Below, in pieces: positions 43,038 through 52,474 of a stretch of DNA of 64,000 bases (position 1 is its first letter; each line of letters opens with the position of its first letter). This stretch comes from an uncultured Polaribacter sp. GTDB taxonomy: Bacteria > Bacteroidota > Bacteroidia > Flavobacteriales > Flavobacteriaceae. The position numbers were made by a program, and so were the translations under genes. Under the pieces are notes generated by a model. The model did not search any database and had not been told where the DNA came from. It was given only the letters and a program-made list of their open reading frames with translations. Location of the stretch: NCBI GenBank assembly GCA_943788865.1, contig CALSRX010000001.1:310001-374000 (forward strand), read 5' to 3'.

Positions 43038-43670
43038 ATGAGTATTATAAAAAATTTACAATGGCGCTATGCCGTTAAAAAGTTTGACGCGAATAAATTG
43101 CTTACTGAAAAACAAATAAACACCTTAAAAGAAGCTTTTAATTTAACCGCAACCTCATACGGACTTCAACCTGTTAAAATGGTTGTGGTGCAAAACAAAA
43201 AAATTCAAGAAGAATTGGTAAAATATTCTTGGAATCAACAACAAATAGCACAAGCATCTCATGTTTTGATCTTATGCATTCAAAAAGAGATGACTAGTGA
43301 AGCTATAGAAAATTACTTTTCTTTAGTTAAAAAAATTAGAAACACACCCGATGAAATTTTAAATCCATTTAAGGATTATTTGAAAAATGACATGGAAAAT
43401 AAATCAGAATTTGATTTACATTCTTGGATGAAAAACCAAGCATATATTGCTTTAGGAAATTTAATGACTGTTGCTGCGTCAGAGAATATTGATTCTTGCC
43501 CGATGGAAGGATTTGTTCCAGAAAAATATGATGAACTACTGCAATTAGAAAAACACAATTTAAAATCTGTGTTAGTACTTCCTGTTGGATTTAGAGCTGA
43601 TGACGACTATATGAAAGATTTAAAAAAAGTTAGAAAGAACATAGAAGATGTCGTTATAGAAATCAGTTAA
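43038..43670 (+). CDS. NfsB-like NAD(P)H-dependent nitroreductase/oxidoreductase
   Basis: 210-residue FMN protein of the nitroreductase family. RYAVKKFD and ATSYGLQPVKMVVV near the N-terminus bind FMN; the C-terminal GFRADDDYM segment is typical of the NfsB branch. These enzymes reduce nitro compounds, quinones or flavins. The start is placed at 43038 (MSIIKNLQWRYAVKK) because a longer in-frame opening at 42999 lacks family similarity and runs through the promoter element. Confidence 0.85.
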   Translation: MSIIKNLQWRYAVKKFDANKLLTEKQINTLKEAFNLTATSYGLQPVKMVVVQNKKIQEELVKYSWNQQQIAQASHVLILCIQKEMTSEAIENYFSLVKKIRNTPDEILNPFKDYLKNDMENKSEFDLHSWMKNQAYIALGNLMTVAASENIDSCPMEGFVPEKYDELLQLEKHNLKSVLVLPVGFRADDDYMKDLKKVRKNIEDVVIEIS

Positions 43671-43687
43671 AAACAAACGAATAATTG

Positions 43688-43695
43688 TATCTTTG
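43688..43695 (+). promoter_or_regulatory. -7 element of pepD
   Basis: TATCTTTG, an exact TAnnTTTG match, 28 bp before the pepD ATG. A TTA lies 18 bp further upstream where the TTG -33 box is expected. Confidence 0.58.
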
Positions 43696-43723
43696 AGTAC
43701 TTAATTAACTATATAAAATCAGA

Positions 43724-45184
43724 ATGAATTCAGAAATAAGAAACCTAGAACCAAAAGCTATTTGGAATAATTTTGCAGATTTAAACGCTGTACCTCGTCT
43801 ATCAAAAAAAGAAGAAAGAGTCATTGCTTTTATGGTGAATTTTGGAAAAAAACTAAATCTAGAAACTGTTGTAGATCCTGTTGGAAATGTAATTATTAAA
43901 AAGCCTGCTACACCAGGAATGGAATCTAGAAAAACAGTGGTTATGCAAAGCCATCTAGACATGGTTCATCAAAAAAACTCTGACACAATTTTTGATTTTG
44001 ATACTCAAGGAATAGAAATGTATATTGATGGTGATTGGGTAACTGCAAAAGGAACTACTTTGGGTGCAGACAACGGCTTAGGGGTTGCAGCGATTATGAG
44101 TGTGTTAGAATCTAAAACCATTCAACACCCTGCTATTGAAGCCTTATTTACTATTGATGAAGAAACCGGAATGACAGGTGCTATGGGTTTAGAAGCTGGT
44201 TATCTAGATGGTGAAATCTTATTAAACTTAGATACTGAAGAAGATGATGAAATCGGAATGGGTTGTGCTGGAGGAATTGATGTCACTGCTAAAAGAAACT
44301 ATTCTGAAGAAGTTATTTCAGAAAACACTCTAGCTTTTACAATTTCAGTGAGCGGATTAAATGGTGGTCATTCTGGAATGGATATCCATAAAGGGCTTGG
44401 AAATGCAAATAAAATAATGAATCGTTTATTGTTTGATGGTTTTGAGAATTTTGGTTTAAGAATTTCAGAAATTAATGGAGGAAGTTTGCGTAATGCAATT
44501 CCTAGAGAAAGCAAAGCAACTGTTGTAATTGATGCTATTTCTAAAGAACCTTTCTTTTTTGAAATGAATGAATTAATCAATACTATTTATGCAGAATTTA
44601 AAAATATTGAGCCTAATTTATCAATCGAAATTTCAGAAACAAAGGCTCCTAAAAAAGTAATGGAATTGGGAGTTCAAGAAGGGTTTATCAAATCAATTTA
44701 CGCTGCTTTAAACGGCGTTTACAGAATGAGTCCTGACATTAAAGACTTGGTAGAAACTTCTAACAATATTGCAAAAGTTGTTGTAAAAGATGGAGAAATA
44801 TTAGTGAACTGCTTAACTCGTTCTTCATCAGAAACCAATAAAATAGATTTGGCAAACTCTATTCGTTCTGCTTTTGAAGTAACCGGATTTGAAGTTAATT
44901 TTTCTGGCGAATATCCTGGATGGTTGCCAAATATAAATTCAGAAATTTTAAAAACTTTAGATCGTTTGTATGAAAAACTACATGGTGAAAAAGCGAAAAT
45001 AGCAGCTTGTCATGCTGGATTGGAATGCGGAATTTTAGGTCAGAATTACCCAAAAATGGACATGGTTTCTTTTGGACCAACAATTTTAGGTGCTCATTCT
45101 CCAGACGAAAGAGCTAGTATTTCATCAACACAAAAATTCTGGAAATTCTTATTAGAAATCTTAAAAAACATTCCTAATAAATAA
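43724..45184 (+). CDS. pepD: Aminoacyl-histidine dipeptidase PepD (M20 family)
   Basis: 486 residues, complete. Di-zinc dipeptidase/carnosinase with broad specificity. Metal-binding segments: QSHLDMVH (first His-x-Asp), TLGADNGLGVA (bridging Asp) and IDEETGMTGA (Glu pair); the lid domain has GGHSGMD. Domain layout and length are those of the cytosolic PepD. It has its own promoter element and terminator. Confidence 0.94.
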   Translation: MNSEIRNLEPKAIWNNFADLNAVPRLSKKEERVIAFMVNFGKKLNLETVVDPVGNVIIKKPATPGMESRKTVVMQSHLDMVHQKNSDTIFDFDTQGIEMYIDGDWVTAKGTTLGADNGLGVAAIMSVLESKTIQHPAIEALFTIDEETGMTGAMGLEAGYLDGEILLNLDTEEDDEIGMGCAGGIDVTAKRNYSEEVISENTLAFTISVSGLNGGHSGMDIHKGLGNANKIMNRLLFDGFENFGLRISEINGGSLRNAIPRESKATVVIDAISKEPFFFEMNELINTIYAEFKNIEPNLSIEISETKAPKKVMELGVQEGFIKSIYAALNGVYRMSPDIKDLVETSNNIAKVVVKDGEILVNCLTRSSSETNKIDLANSIRSAFEVTGFEVNFSGEYPGWLPNINSEILKTLDRLYEKLHGEKAKIAACHAGLECGILGQNYPKMDMVSFGPTILGAHSPDERASISSTQKFWKFLLEILKNIPNK

Positions 45185-45200
45185 TAAAAAAACATTTTAA

Positions 45201-45227
45201 AAACCGTTGATAACTCAACGGTTTTTT
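45201..45227 (+). terminator. Terminator after pepD
   Basis: A 10-bp stem AAACCGTTGA / TCAACGGTTT with a TAAC loop and a T-run, 17 nt after the stop. Confidence 0.9.
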
Positions 45228-45375
45228 TATGCATTGTAATGTTTATTATCTTAAATAAAATAATTATAACTATTTGATTATTAGTGATCTGTATTTTTAT
45301 TATTTTGTTAACATCTTTGATTTTAAATAACAACAAATAATTGTATTTTTACTTTTTAAATAATCCGATATTTTA

Positions 45376-46140
45376 ATGGGTAAAATTATTGCAATTGCAA
45401 ATCAAAAAGGTGGTGTTGGCAAAACTACTACAACAGTAAATTTAGCTGCTTCTTTAGGTGTTTTAGAAAAGAAAGTACTACTTATTGATGCTGACCCTCA
45501 AGCAAATGCATCTTCAGGTTTAGGAATTGATGTAGAGAGTGTAGAAATTGGAACCTATCAGGTTTTAGAACATACTGCTTCCATCAATGATGCGATCTAT
45601 AAAACCACATCTCCGAACGTAGATATTATTCCTGCTCACATAGATTTGGTGGCCATTGAAATTGAGTTAGTTGATAAAGAACAAAGAGAATACATGCTTC
45701 AAAAAGCATTAACCAAGCTAAAAAATAAATACGATTATATTTTAATAGATTGCGCCCCTTCTTTAGGATTGATTACCTTAAATTCTTTGGTCGCAGCAGA
45801 TTCAGTTATCATCCCAATACAATGTGAATATTTTGCCTTAGAAGGATTAGGTAAATTGCTAAACACTATTAAAAGTGTACAAAACATTCACAATCCTAAT
45901 TTAGATATTGAAGGTTTGCTGTTAACCATGTTCGACTCTCGTTTGCGCTTATCTAACCAAGTTGTAGAAGAAGTTCGCAAACACTTTAGCACCATGGTTT
46001 TTGATACAATTATTAGAAGAAACACACGCCTTGGAGAAGCACCAAGTTATGGAGAAAGTATTATTGCTTATGATGCTACTAGTAAAGGTGCTGTAAATTA
46101 TTTAAGTTTAGCAAACGAAATTATAAAGAGAAACGTATAA
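45376..46140 (+). CDS. parA: Chromosome-partitioning ATPase ParA (Soj)
   Basis: 254 residues with the deviant Walker A KGGVGKTT near the N-terminus and the Walker A' Lys, LIDADPQANASSGLG, and IDCAPSLGLITLN. Forms nucleoid-bound ATP dimers that move ParB-parS complexes. TAATTGTA at about -35 bp is a weak TAnnTTTG match. It overlaps parB by one base (TAATG). Chromosomal ParAB often lies within a few hundred kb of the replication origin. Confidence 0.95.
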   Translation: MGKIIAIANQKGGVGKTTTTVNLAASLGVLEKKVLLIDADPQANASSGLGIDVESVEIGTYQVLEHTASINDAIYKTTSPNVDIIPAHIDLVAIEIELVDKEQREYMLQKALTKLKNKYDYILIDCAPSLGLITLNSLVAADSVIIPIQCEYFALEGLGKLLNTIKSVQNIHNPNLDIEGLLLTMFDSRLRLSNQVVEEVRKHFSTMVFDTIIRRNTRLGEAPSYGESIIAYDATSKGAVNYLSLANEIIKRNV

Positions 46141-47027
46141 TGGCAAAAGCAACAAAAAAACAAGCTTTAGGAAGAGGGTTATCTGCTTTATTAAAAGAAT
46201 CTTCAGCTGATATCAACTCTATTTCAGACAAAAACGCTGACAAATTGGTTGGTACTATTGTAGAAATAGAGCTAAATAACATAGAAGTAAATCCTTTTCA
46301 GCCTAGAACATATTTCGATCAAGATGCATTAACCGAATTAGCCAATTCTATTAAAGAGTTAGGAGTAATTCAGCCAATTACCGTTCGAAAACTAGAAGGA
46401 AATACGTTTCAATTAGTTTCTGGAGAACGCAGATTTAGAGCCTCTAAATTAATTGGCAACACAACGATTCCTGCTTATATCAGAATTGCCAACGATCAAG
46501 AAATGCTAGAAATGGCATTGGTAGAAAATATTCAACGTAAAAACCTAGATCCAATTGAAGTTGCTTTGTCTTATCAACGATTGATTGAAGAAATAAAATT
46601 AACACAAGAACAATTAAGTATTAGGGTTGGTAAAAAAAGATCTACGGTAACTAACTATTTACGTTTGTTAAAATTAGATCCAATTATCCAAACCGGAATG
46701 CGAGATGGTTTTATTTCAATGGGACACGGAAGAGCATTAATTAATGTAGATACTTCTGAAAACCAACTAACCATTTATACCAAAGTTGTTAAAGATAAAT
46801 TATCTGTAAGGCAAACAGAAGAATTGGTTAAAAATTTAAAAGAAGGAACTAACGACGCTAAAACAAAAAAGCAAGTTCCTCGTTTTATTAAAGAATCAAT
46901 ATCAGAATTAAATTCTTTTTTTGGAAGCAAAGTAGCAATTAACTCCAATGCAAAAGGAAAAGGAAAAATTACAATTTCATTTAATTCTGAAGAAGATTTT
47001 AATCGAATAAAAAACTTATTAAAATAG
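46140..47027 (+). CDS. parB: Chromosome-partitioning protein ParB (Spo0J)
   Basis: 295 residues. N-terminal basic segment (KATKKQALGRGLSALL), ParB/Srx CTPase domain (VNPFQPRTYFD, GVIQPITVRK, SGERRFRASKL), a helix-turn-helix (LTQEQLSIRVGKKRSTVTNYL) for parS, and a C-terminal dimerisation region. Coupled to parA by a one-base overlap and to the next gene the same way. Confidence 0.95.
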   Translation: MAKATKKQALGRGLSALLKESSADINSISDKNADKLVGTIVEIELNNIEVNPFQPRTYFDQDALTELANSIKELGVIQPITVRKLEGNTFQLVSGERRFRASKLIGNTTIPAYIRIANDQEMLEMALVENIQRKNLDPIEVALSYQRLIEEIKLTQEQLSIRVGKKRSTVTNYLRLLKLDPIIQTGMRDGFISMGHGRALINVDTSENQLTIYTKVVKDKLSVRQTEELVKNLKEGTNDAKTKKQVPRFIKESISELNSFFGSKVAINSNAKGKGKITISFNSEEDFNRIKNLLK

Positions 47028-47617
47028 TGTTATCACTAAAAAAAATACTTTTCTTCTTCGCTGTTCTTATATCATTTTCTATAAGTGCACAAAAGGATTC
47101 TACACAAATAGATGACTTAAAAATAAAAGGGAAAATTAAATTAAATAGCAACTATTTTAATCCATTATCACCATCTAAAGCAGCGTTTTATTCAGCTATA
47201 TTTCCCGGTGGTGGTCAGATTTACAACAAAAAATATTGGAAAGCTCCTATTGTTTGGGCTGCAATGGGTACGAGTATTTATTTATACTTAGACAACAATA
47301 AAGAATACAATAGATATAGAACGGCTTTTAAGATGCGGGAAGCAGGTTTGCAAGACGAATTTACAAATGGAGATGGTTCTTTAATTGTTTCTAGAAATGG
47401 ATTGGTTAGCGCCCAAAAAACTTTAAAAAGCAATAGAGACTTAGCTTTGCTAACAACTGTAGTTTTTTATGTGCTACAGATTGTTGAAGCTAGTGTAAAT
47501 GCACATTTATTACAATTTAACACGAACAACAACTTAACCTTTTCACCTACTTTAATTTCAAATCCAATTAGATATGAAATTCCGAAATTTGGTCTAAAAT
47601 TTAAATTTTCCTTTTAA
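47027..47617 (+). CDS. DUF5683 domain-containing membrane protein
   Basis: 196 residues. Signal peptide (1-21, ending ISAQ), then the DUF5683 core PSKAAFYSAIFPGGGQIYNKKYWKAPIVW and hydrophobic helices (about 65-80 and 135-150). Function unknown. It begins with GTG overlapping the parB stop by one base and is followed by dapB 1 bp later, giving a tightly coupled parAB-DUF5683-dapB chain seen in Flavobacteriia. Confidence 0.82.
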   Translation: MLSLKKILFFFAVLISFSISAQKDSTQIDDLKIKGKIKLNSNYFNPLSPSKAAFYSAIFPGGGQIYNKKYWKAPIVWAAMGTSIYLYLDNNKEYNRYRTAFKMREAGLQDEFTNGDGSLIVSRNGLVSAQKTLKSNRDLALLTTVVFYVLQIVEASVNAHLLQFNTNNNLTFSPTLISNPIRYEIPKFGLKFKFSF

Positions 47618-47618
47618 A

Positions 47619-48320
47619 ATGAAAATAGCGTTGTTAGGATATGGTAGAATGGGTAAAGAAATAGAAAAAATAGCTTTACAAAGAGGACATGAAATTGTTA
47701 TAAAATCAAACTCAAACTCAACATATACAATTACAGATGCAGATGTTGCAATAGATTTTAGCCTTCCAACATCCGCAGTTCACAATATTTCAACTTGCAT
47801 TAAAAATCAAGTACCTGTTATTTCTGGAACCACAGGTTGGTTAGAAAACTATGACAACATTGTAGATTTCTGTAAAGAAAAAAATGGCGCATTTTTATAC
47901 GCTTCAAATTTTAGCATTGGAGTCAACATTTTTTTTGAGCTCAATAAACAGTTAGCTAAAATGATGAATACCTTTGACGACTATAACATCTCTTTAGAAG
48001 AAATTCACCATACAAAAAAGCTTGATGCCCCAAGTGGAACAGCTATTACACTGGCAGAAGGGATTATTGAAAATAGCTCAAAATCAAGATGGAATTCAGA
48101 AAGCGAAAGTTCATCAGAAAGTATTCCAATAACATCAAAAAGAATTGGAGATACACCAGGAACACATGTCGTTAATTACACATCAGAAGTTGATGCTATA
48201 GAAATTAAACATACAGCACACAAAAGAGAAGGATTTGCGCTGGGAGCTGTTGTTGCTGCAGAATGGATATTAAATAAAAAAGGCATTTTTACAATGAACG
48301 ATGTGTTAAACATTGGTTAA
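47619..48320 (+). CDS. dapB: 4-hydroxy-tetrahydrodipicolinate reductase
   Basis: 233 residues. Reduces 4-hydroxy-tetrahydrodipicolinate with NAD(P)H in the lysine/diaminopimelate pathway. N-terminal GYGRMGKEIEKIA Rossmann motif; the substrate segment EIHHTKKLDAPSGTA with H-H and K, and SGTTGW are present. Slightly shorter than the E. coli enzyme (273), as in other Bacteroidota. Confidence 0.94.
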   Translation: MKIALLGYGRMGKEIEKIALQRGHEIVIKSNSNSTYTITDADVAIDFSLPTSAVHNISTCIKNQVPVISGTTGWLENYDNIVDFCKEKNGAFLYASNFSIGVNIFFELNKQLAKMMNTFDDYNISLEEIHHTKKLDAPSGTAITLAEGIIENSSKSRWNSESESSSESIPITSKRIGDTPGTHVVNYTSEVDAIEIKHTAHKREGFALGAVVAAEWILNKKGIFTMNDVLNIG

Positions 48321-48409
48321 AGGATGTAACTATTTTTAACAAAACAAACTAATAAACTATTATTACGATACCGTTTTCTAAATAGAAAGCAATCAAAAAA
48401 ATATAAATT

Positions 48410-49987
48410 ATGACATTTACAGAATGGTTTTTATTCTTTTTAGCAATTCAAGTTATTCACTTTTTAGCTACTTGGAAACTATATATAAAAGCTGGCAGAA
48501 AAGCTTGGGAAGCAATTGTACCTATTTACAACGCAATTGTATTGATGCAAATTATAAATCGTCCAAAATGGTGGACCATCTTATTGTTTGTCCCTATTGT
48601 AAATTTGTTAATGTTCCCCATTATTTGGGTAGAAACGAGCAGAAGTTTTGGTCATTATAAAAAACCAGATACTATACTTTCCATTATAACCTTAGGTTTT
48701 TATTTATTTTATATCAATTATTTTTCTAAAAACCAATATGTAAAAGACAGAAGTTTAGATCCTAGAAGTGCTCTTGGAGAATGGATTAGTTCTATTGCTT
48801 TTGCCATTATTGCAGCTACGTTGGTGCATACATATTTTATGCAGCCCTATACAATTCCGACTTCTTCCTTAGAAAAAACATTGTATGTAGGTGATTTTTT
48901 ATTTGTGAGTAAATTCCATTATGGTGCAAGGGTTCCAATGACTGCTGTTTCTGCACCGATGGTTCATGACACATTACCAATCATAGGGAAATCTTATGTA
49001 TCAGATTCTAACGATCAAAATTCAATAGCAAACAAATTATCATTTCCTTATATGCGTTTGCCAGGAATTCAAAAAATAAAACGCAATGATATTGTAGTGT
49101 TTAGTTGGCCTGCAGATTCTTTAAAATTAATGTGGGGAGATACCTCTGGAAAATTCACTTACAAACCCATAGACAAAAGAACCAATTATGTAAAACGTGC
49201 AGTTGGTGTTGCTGGAGATTCTTTAGAAATTAGAGATGGTTATGTGTATATAAACGGAAAAAGAACTGTTTTGCCTGACAGAGCAAAACCACAATACTTT
49301 TTTACTGTTGATACAGGCGGAAAACAATTTAGCCAAGGAGCCGCAAAAAGATACAACATTAGAGAATATGGCTTTGATAACGGGAAGTTTATCTTGAATT
49401 TAACTGATGAAGAGGCTGCATTGATTAAAAACAACCCTATTGTAAAAAGTGTTGTAAAGAACATAGAACCAAAAGGAACATTTAATAAAGACTTGTTTCC
49501 GCATAGTCCACAATACTTATGGAGTCAAGATAATTATGGTCCAATATATATTCCTAAAAAAGGAGACAAAATTGAATTAAATGAAAAATCGATGCCCTTT
49601 TATGAGCAAATCATAAGAAGGTATGAGCATAACAATTTATCCATTGTTGGGAATGAATTTTATTTAAATGGGAAAAAAGCGACTTCTTATACCTTTAAGC
49701 AAGATTATTATTGGATGATGGGAGATAACAGACAAAACTCTTTAGATGCACGATTCTGGGGCTATGTCCCGTTTGATCATGTTGTGGGAAAACCTGTATT
49801 TATTTGGTTAAGCTGGGATCCTAATGCCAAAGGATTTGCAAAATTTGCTTCTATTCGCTGGGATAGAATGTTTACAACAGTAGGTGGAACTGGCGAACCC
49901 GTTTCTTACTTTAAATTTTTCTTAATTGCCTTGATGGGTTATTTTGTCATTAATTATTATAGAAAAAAGAAAAAAGACACCAAATAA
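48410..49987 (+). CDS. lepB: Signal peptidase I with N-terminal membrane extension
   Basis: 525 residues, about 200 longer than E. coli LepB. Residues 1-110 are a four-helix DUF5684-like membrane domain (GRKAWEAIVPIYN). The peptidase part follows: helix 125-145, box B IPTSSLEKTL with nucleophile S153 (Leu follows it in place of Met), box D NYVKRAVGVAGDSLEI with general base K262, box E MMGDNRQNSLDARFWGYVP. A final helix is at 505-522. Cleaves signal peptides of exported proteins at the membrane. WbqC gene follows without gap. Confidence 0.92.
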   Translation: MTFTEWFLFFLAIQVIHFLATWKLYIKAGRKAWEAIVPIYNAIVLMQIINRPKWWTILLFVPIVNLLMFPIIWVETSRSFGHYKKPDTILSIITLGFYLFYINYFSKNQYVKDRSLDPRSALGEWISSIAFAIIAATLVHTYFMQPYTIPTSSLEKTLYVGDFLFVSKFHYGARVPMTAVSAPMVHDTLPIIGKSYVSDSNDQNSIANKLSFPYMRLPGIQKIKRNDIVVFSWPADSLKLMWGDTSGKFTYKPIDKRTNYVKRAVGVAGDSLEIRDGYVYINGKRTVLPDRAKPQYFFTVDTGGKQFSQGAAKRYNIREYGFDNGKFILNLTDEEAALIKNNPIVKSVVKNIEPKGTFNKDLFPHSPQYLWSQDNYGPIYIPKKGDKIELNEKSMPFYEQIIRRYEHNNLSIVGNEFYLNGKKATSYTFKQDYYWMMGDNRQNSLDARFWGYVPFDHVVGKPVFIWLSWDPNAKGFAKFASIRWDRMFTTVGGTGEPVSYFKFFLIALMGYFVINYYRKKKKDTK

Positions 49988-50614
49988 ATGTCTTTTTTTA
50001 TACCCACATACTTCTCTCCTATTTCACAATATATAACCATTGTGAATTCAGATGAAGTATTGTTTGAAACTGAAGATAATTTTCAGAAACAAACGTATAG
50101 AAATCGTTGTTATATTTATGGTCCCAACGGGAAACAATTATTAAACATCCCCATAAAACACAGCAGTAATTCTACTAAAAAAAAGACGAAAGATACGTTA
50201 GTAGATAATTCTGTAGCTTGGCAAAAGCAACATTTAAAATCCATTCAAATAGCCTACAGAAATTCACCTTTTTTCGAGTTTTACCAAGATGACTTACTAC
50301 CAATATTCTTAAAAGAGCACAAATATTTATTAGATCTTAATATAGAAACCTATCTATATATTACAGATGCACTTCAAATTTCAAGTGTCTATAAAAAGAC
50401 AGAAGAATATATACATAATACTAAAAATGATTTTCGTTTTTTAGCCAATTCAAAACTAGAACATCCATACAAGTTTAAACCTTACACACAAATGTTTGAT
50501 GATAAGTTTGGATTTATAAAAAATTTATCAGTTTTGGATTTACTCTTTATGGAAGGTCCGAATGCAATTAGTTTTTTAGAAAACAATAAACATAAATTAA
50601 CAAATTGCTTTTGA
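49988..50614 (+). CDS. WbqC family protein
   Basis: 208-residue protein of the WbqC-like family (PTYFSPISQYITIVNSDEV at the start; NRCYIYGPNGKQLLNIPI; SIQIAYRNSPFFEFYQDDL). Members occur in O-antigen and surface-glycan loci but also, as here, next to lepB in most Flavobacteriia. The biochemical role is unknown. Begins directly after the lepB stop. Confidence 0.85.
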   Translation: MSFFIPTYFSPISQYITIVNSDEVLFETEDNFQKQTYRNRCYIYGPNGKQLLNIPIKHSSNSTKKKTKDTLVDNSVAWQKQHLKSIQIAYRNSPFFEFYQDDLLPIFLKEHKYLLDLNIETYLYITDALQISSVYKKTEEYIHNTKNDFRFLANSKLEHPYKFKPYTQMFDDKFGFIKNLSVLDLLFMEGPNAISFLENNKHKLTNCF

Positions 50615-50672
50615 TTTTTTTGTAGCTTTAAAGTCAAATTAAGAATAGTTGTCCTCAAATTATTTACAATAG

Positions 50673-50706
50673 AAAAGGCTTGTTTAAGGATAAGTCTTTT
50701 TTATTT
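50673..50706 (+). terminator. Candidate terminator after the WbqC gene
   Basis: AAAAGGCTT pairs with AAGTCTTTT (one G-T pair) around a short loop, followed by a T-rich run. Ends before the DUF6122 start at 50717. Confidence 0.55.
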
Positions 50707-50716
50707 TTACTCTACT

Positions 50717-51025
50717 ATGGATTTAAAATTTATCATACATTATAGTTTTCATTTTATAGTTCCTTTGCTCATAGCTATATTCTTTTTTAAAGAAAATTGG
50801 AAAAAAGTATATTTTGTTTTTATTGCTACAATGTTAATCGATTTAGATCATCTATTAGCTTCTCCTATTTTTGACCCAAATAGATGTAGCATCAATTTTC
50901 ATCCGCTGCATAGTTATATTGCAATTGCAATATATTTTCTATTCATCTTTTGGAAAAAATCTAGAATTTTAGCAATTGGACTGCTATTACATATACTTGC
51001 AGATACTATTGATTGCTTTTTGTAA
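50717..51025 (+). CDS. DUF6122 family small membrane protein
   Basis: 102 residues with three hydrophobic segments (about 5-22, 32-46, 70-87). Family residues are visible in IDLDHLL, the NRCSINFHPLHSY segment and the C-terminal HILADTIDC; the pattern of His and Asp residues looks like a membrane metal site, but function is unknown. It overlaps the convergent flippase gene by 20 bp. Confidence 0.7.
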   Translation: MDLKFIIHYSFHFIVPLLIAIFFFKENWKKVYFVFIATMLIDLDHLLASPIFDPNRCSINFHPLHSYIAIAIYFLFIFWKKSRILAIGLLLHILADTIDCFL

Positions 51026-52466
51026 TTTTATCAATAATGGTATTAATATCCGAAGAAATATTCAGTTTATAAACAATTGCCATATAGCAAAAAGTAATTA
51101 ACAAACCTTTTAAACCAATATTGACAATGGGGTGAAATGGAAAGCTCCAAAAGAAAAACAACCCATACAAGCATCCTAAAACAACTAGTAAATAAATTGT
51201 TTTAGTAGTATAAGGCAGAATATTAAATTTCTTTTTTACATATCCGATTTTTATTGTGTTAAAAACCAACAACACAAGTAGTGTAGACATTGCGGCACCG
51301 TTCATTTTATACAAAGAAATGAGCCAATTATTTAAAATAATTACAGCTAACGCCATAGCAACCGAATAAGGTAATAAAATTTTATAGTATTTAGAGTTAG
51401 AAATAATATCGCCATTATTACCTATAGACATGGTATATAGTTTAGCGATAGAAATCATAAGCACAACCCAAACTCCTTGAGAATATTTATCATCAATTAA
51501 CAAATAAAGTTGATCGATATTTAAGTTAATCAGCAAGAAAAACAACCCACAGATTAATAATAAATTAATAGATGTGCTCTTGTACAGTTTTTCTATTTCA
51601 GCCTTATTATTTTCATTTAGAGCTTTAGCAGTAATTGGCTGTACAATTTGCGCCATTGCTCTACCTGGAGCTTCTAACAAAGAGGCTATATAAACTCCTA
51701 CCGAATAATAAGCAGCATAGGCAATGGCTTCTTTCTGCGGAATCATAAACTTATCAATATCTAATAAAATTGCCCCTGCAGAACCTGCTAATATAATAAA
51801 CGAAGCATATTTAAATACTTCTTTATAATTTTCTGGTAAACTAAACGTAAAGACAGGTGTATATAATTTTAATGCGTATAAAAGCATTACTAAAGCACGT
51901 AAAAAATAAGCCCCGGTTAAATAATAAATAAACTCAACTTGATCAATCACTTTCAAAAAAACCAATATCAACAAAATCATGGCTGTAATTCTAGAGAACA
52001 TTTCTTTTAAAATGTTCCCAAAAACCGATTGCATTTGCACTTTTGCCCAAGCATAAAAAATTTCGAAGTAGGCTGTAGCAATAGCGACCAAATATATAAC
52101 CCAAGTAAAATCTTTAATTATTGCGTTTTCTAAAGACAAATAGTTGCTAATTTGCTCGTAAAAAATAGTTCCAAAAAAGCCAAAAGGTAATGCTATAAGC
52201 AACGGAAACAATAATGATGCGCTTAAAAATTTATCTCTTTCTAATTTTGAAGTATAAGAAGAAAAAAACTTGACAATAGAATATTGCACACCAAACGCTG
52301 TTAGTGGCATTAATAAGTTTGCTGTTGATAATAAATACGTAACCAACCCATAATATTCATCAGTTAGAAAATTGGTGTATAAAAACAATGCATTAACACC
52401 ACCAATTCCGAATGCGGCAAAAGTGATAACAGTGTTTTTAAATGATTGATTTAATACAATTCCCAA
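51006..52466 (-). CDS. Polysaccharide flippase (Wzx/MATE-like)
   Basis: 486 residues with about twelve to fourteen membrane helices, of the polysaccharide-biosynthesis flippase type that moves lipid-linked glycan units across the inner membrane. N-terminal NQSFKNTVITFAAFGIGGVNAL and the AMAQIVQPITAKALNENNKAEI segment are typical of this group. Distal gene of the DUF4834-YfhO-GT-GT-wecB-flippase cluster. Substrate unknown. Confidence 0.82.
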   Translation of the reverse strand: MGIVLNQSFKNTVITFAAFGIGGVNALFLYTNFLTDEYYGLVTYLLSTANLLMPLTAFGVQYSIVKFFSSYTSKLERDKFLSASLLFPLLIALPFGFFGTIFYEQISNYLSLENAIIKDFTWVIYLVAIATAYFEIFYAWAKVQMQSVFGNILKEMFSRITAMILLILVFLKVIDQVEFIYYLTGAYFLRALVMLLYALKLYTPVFTFSLPENYKEVFKYASFIILAGSAGAILLDIDKFMIPQKEAIAYAAYYSVGVYIASLLEAPGRAMAQIVQPITAKALNENNKAEIEKLYKSTSINLLLICGLFFLLINLNIDQLYLLIDDKYSQGVWVVLMISIAKLYTMSIGNNGDIISNSKYYKILLPYSVAMALAVIILNNWLISLYKMNGAAMSTLLVLLVFNTIKIGYVKKKFNILPYTTKTIYLLVVLGCLYGLFFFWSFPFHPIVNIGLKGLLITFCYMAIVYKLNISSDINTIIDKITKSNQ

Positions 52467-52474
52467 TGAAAAAA

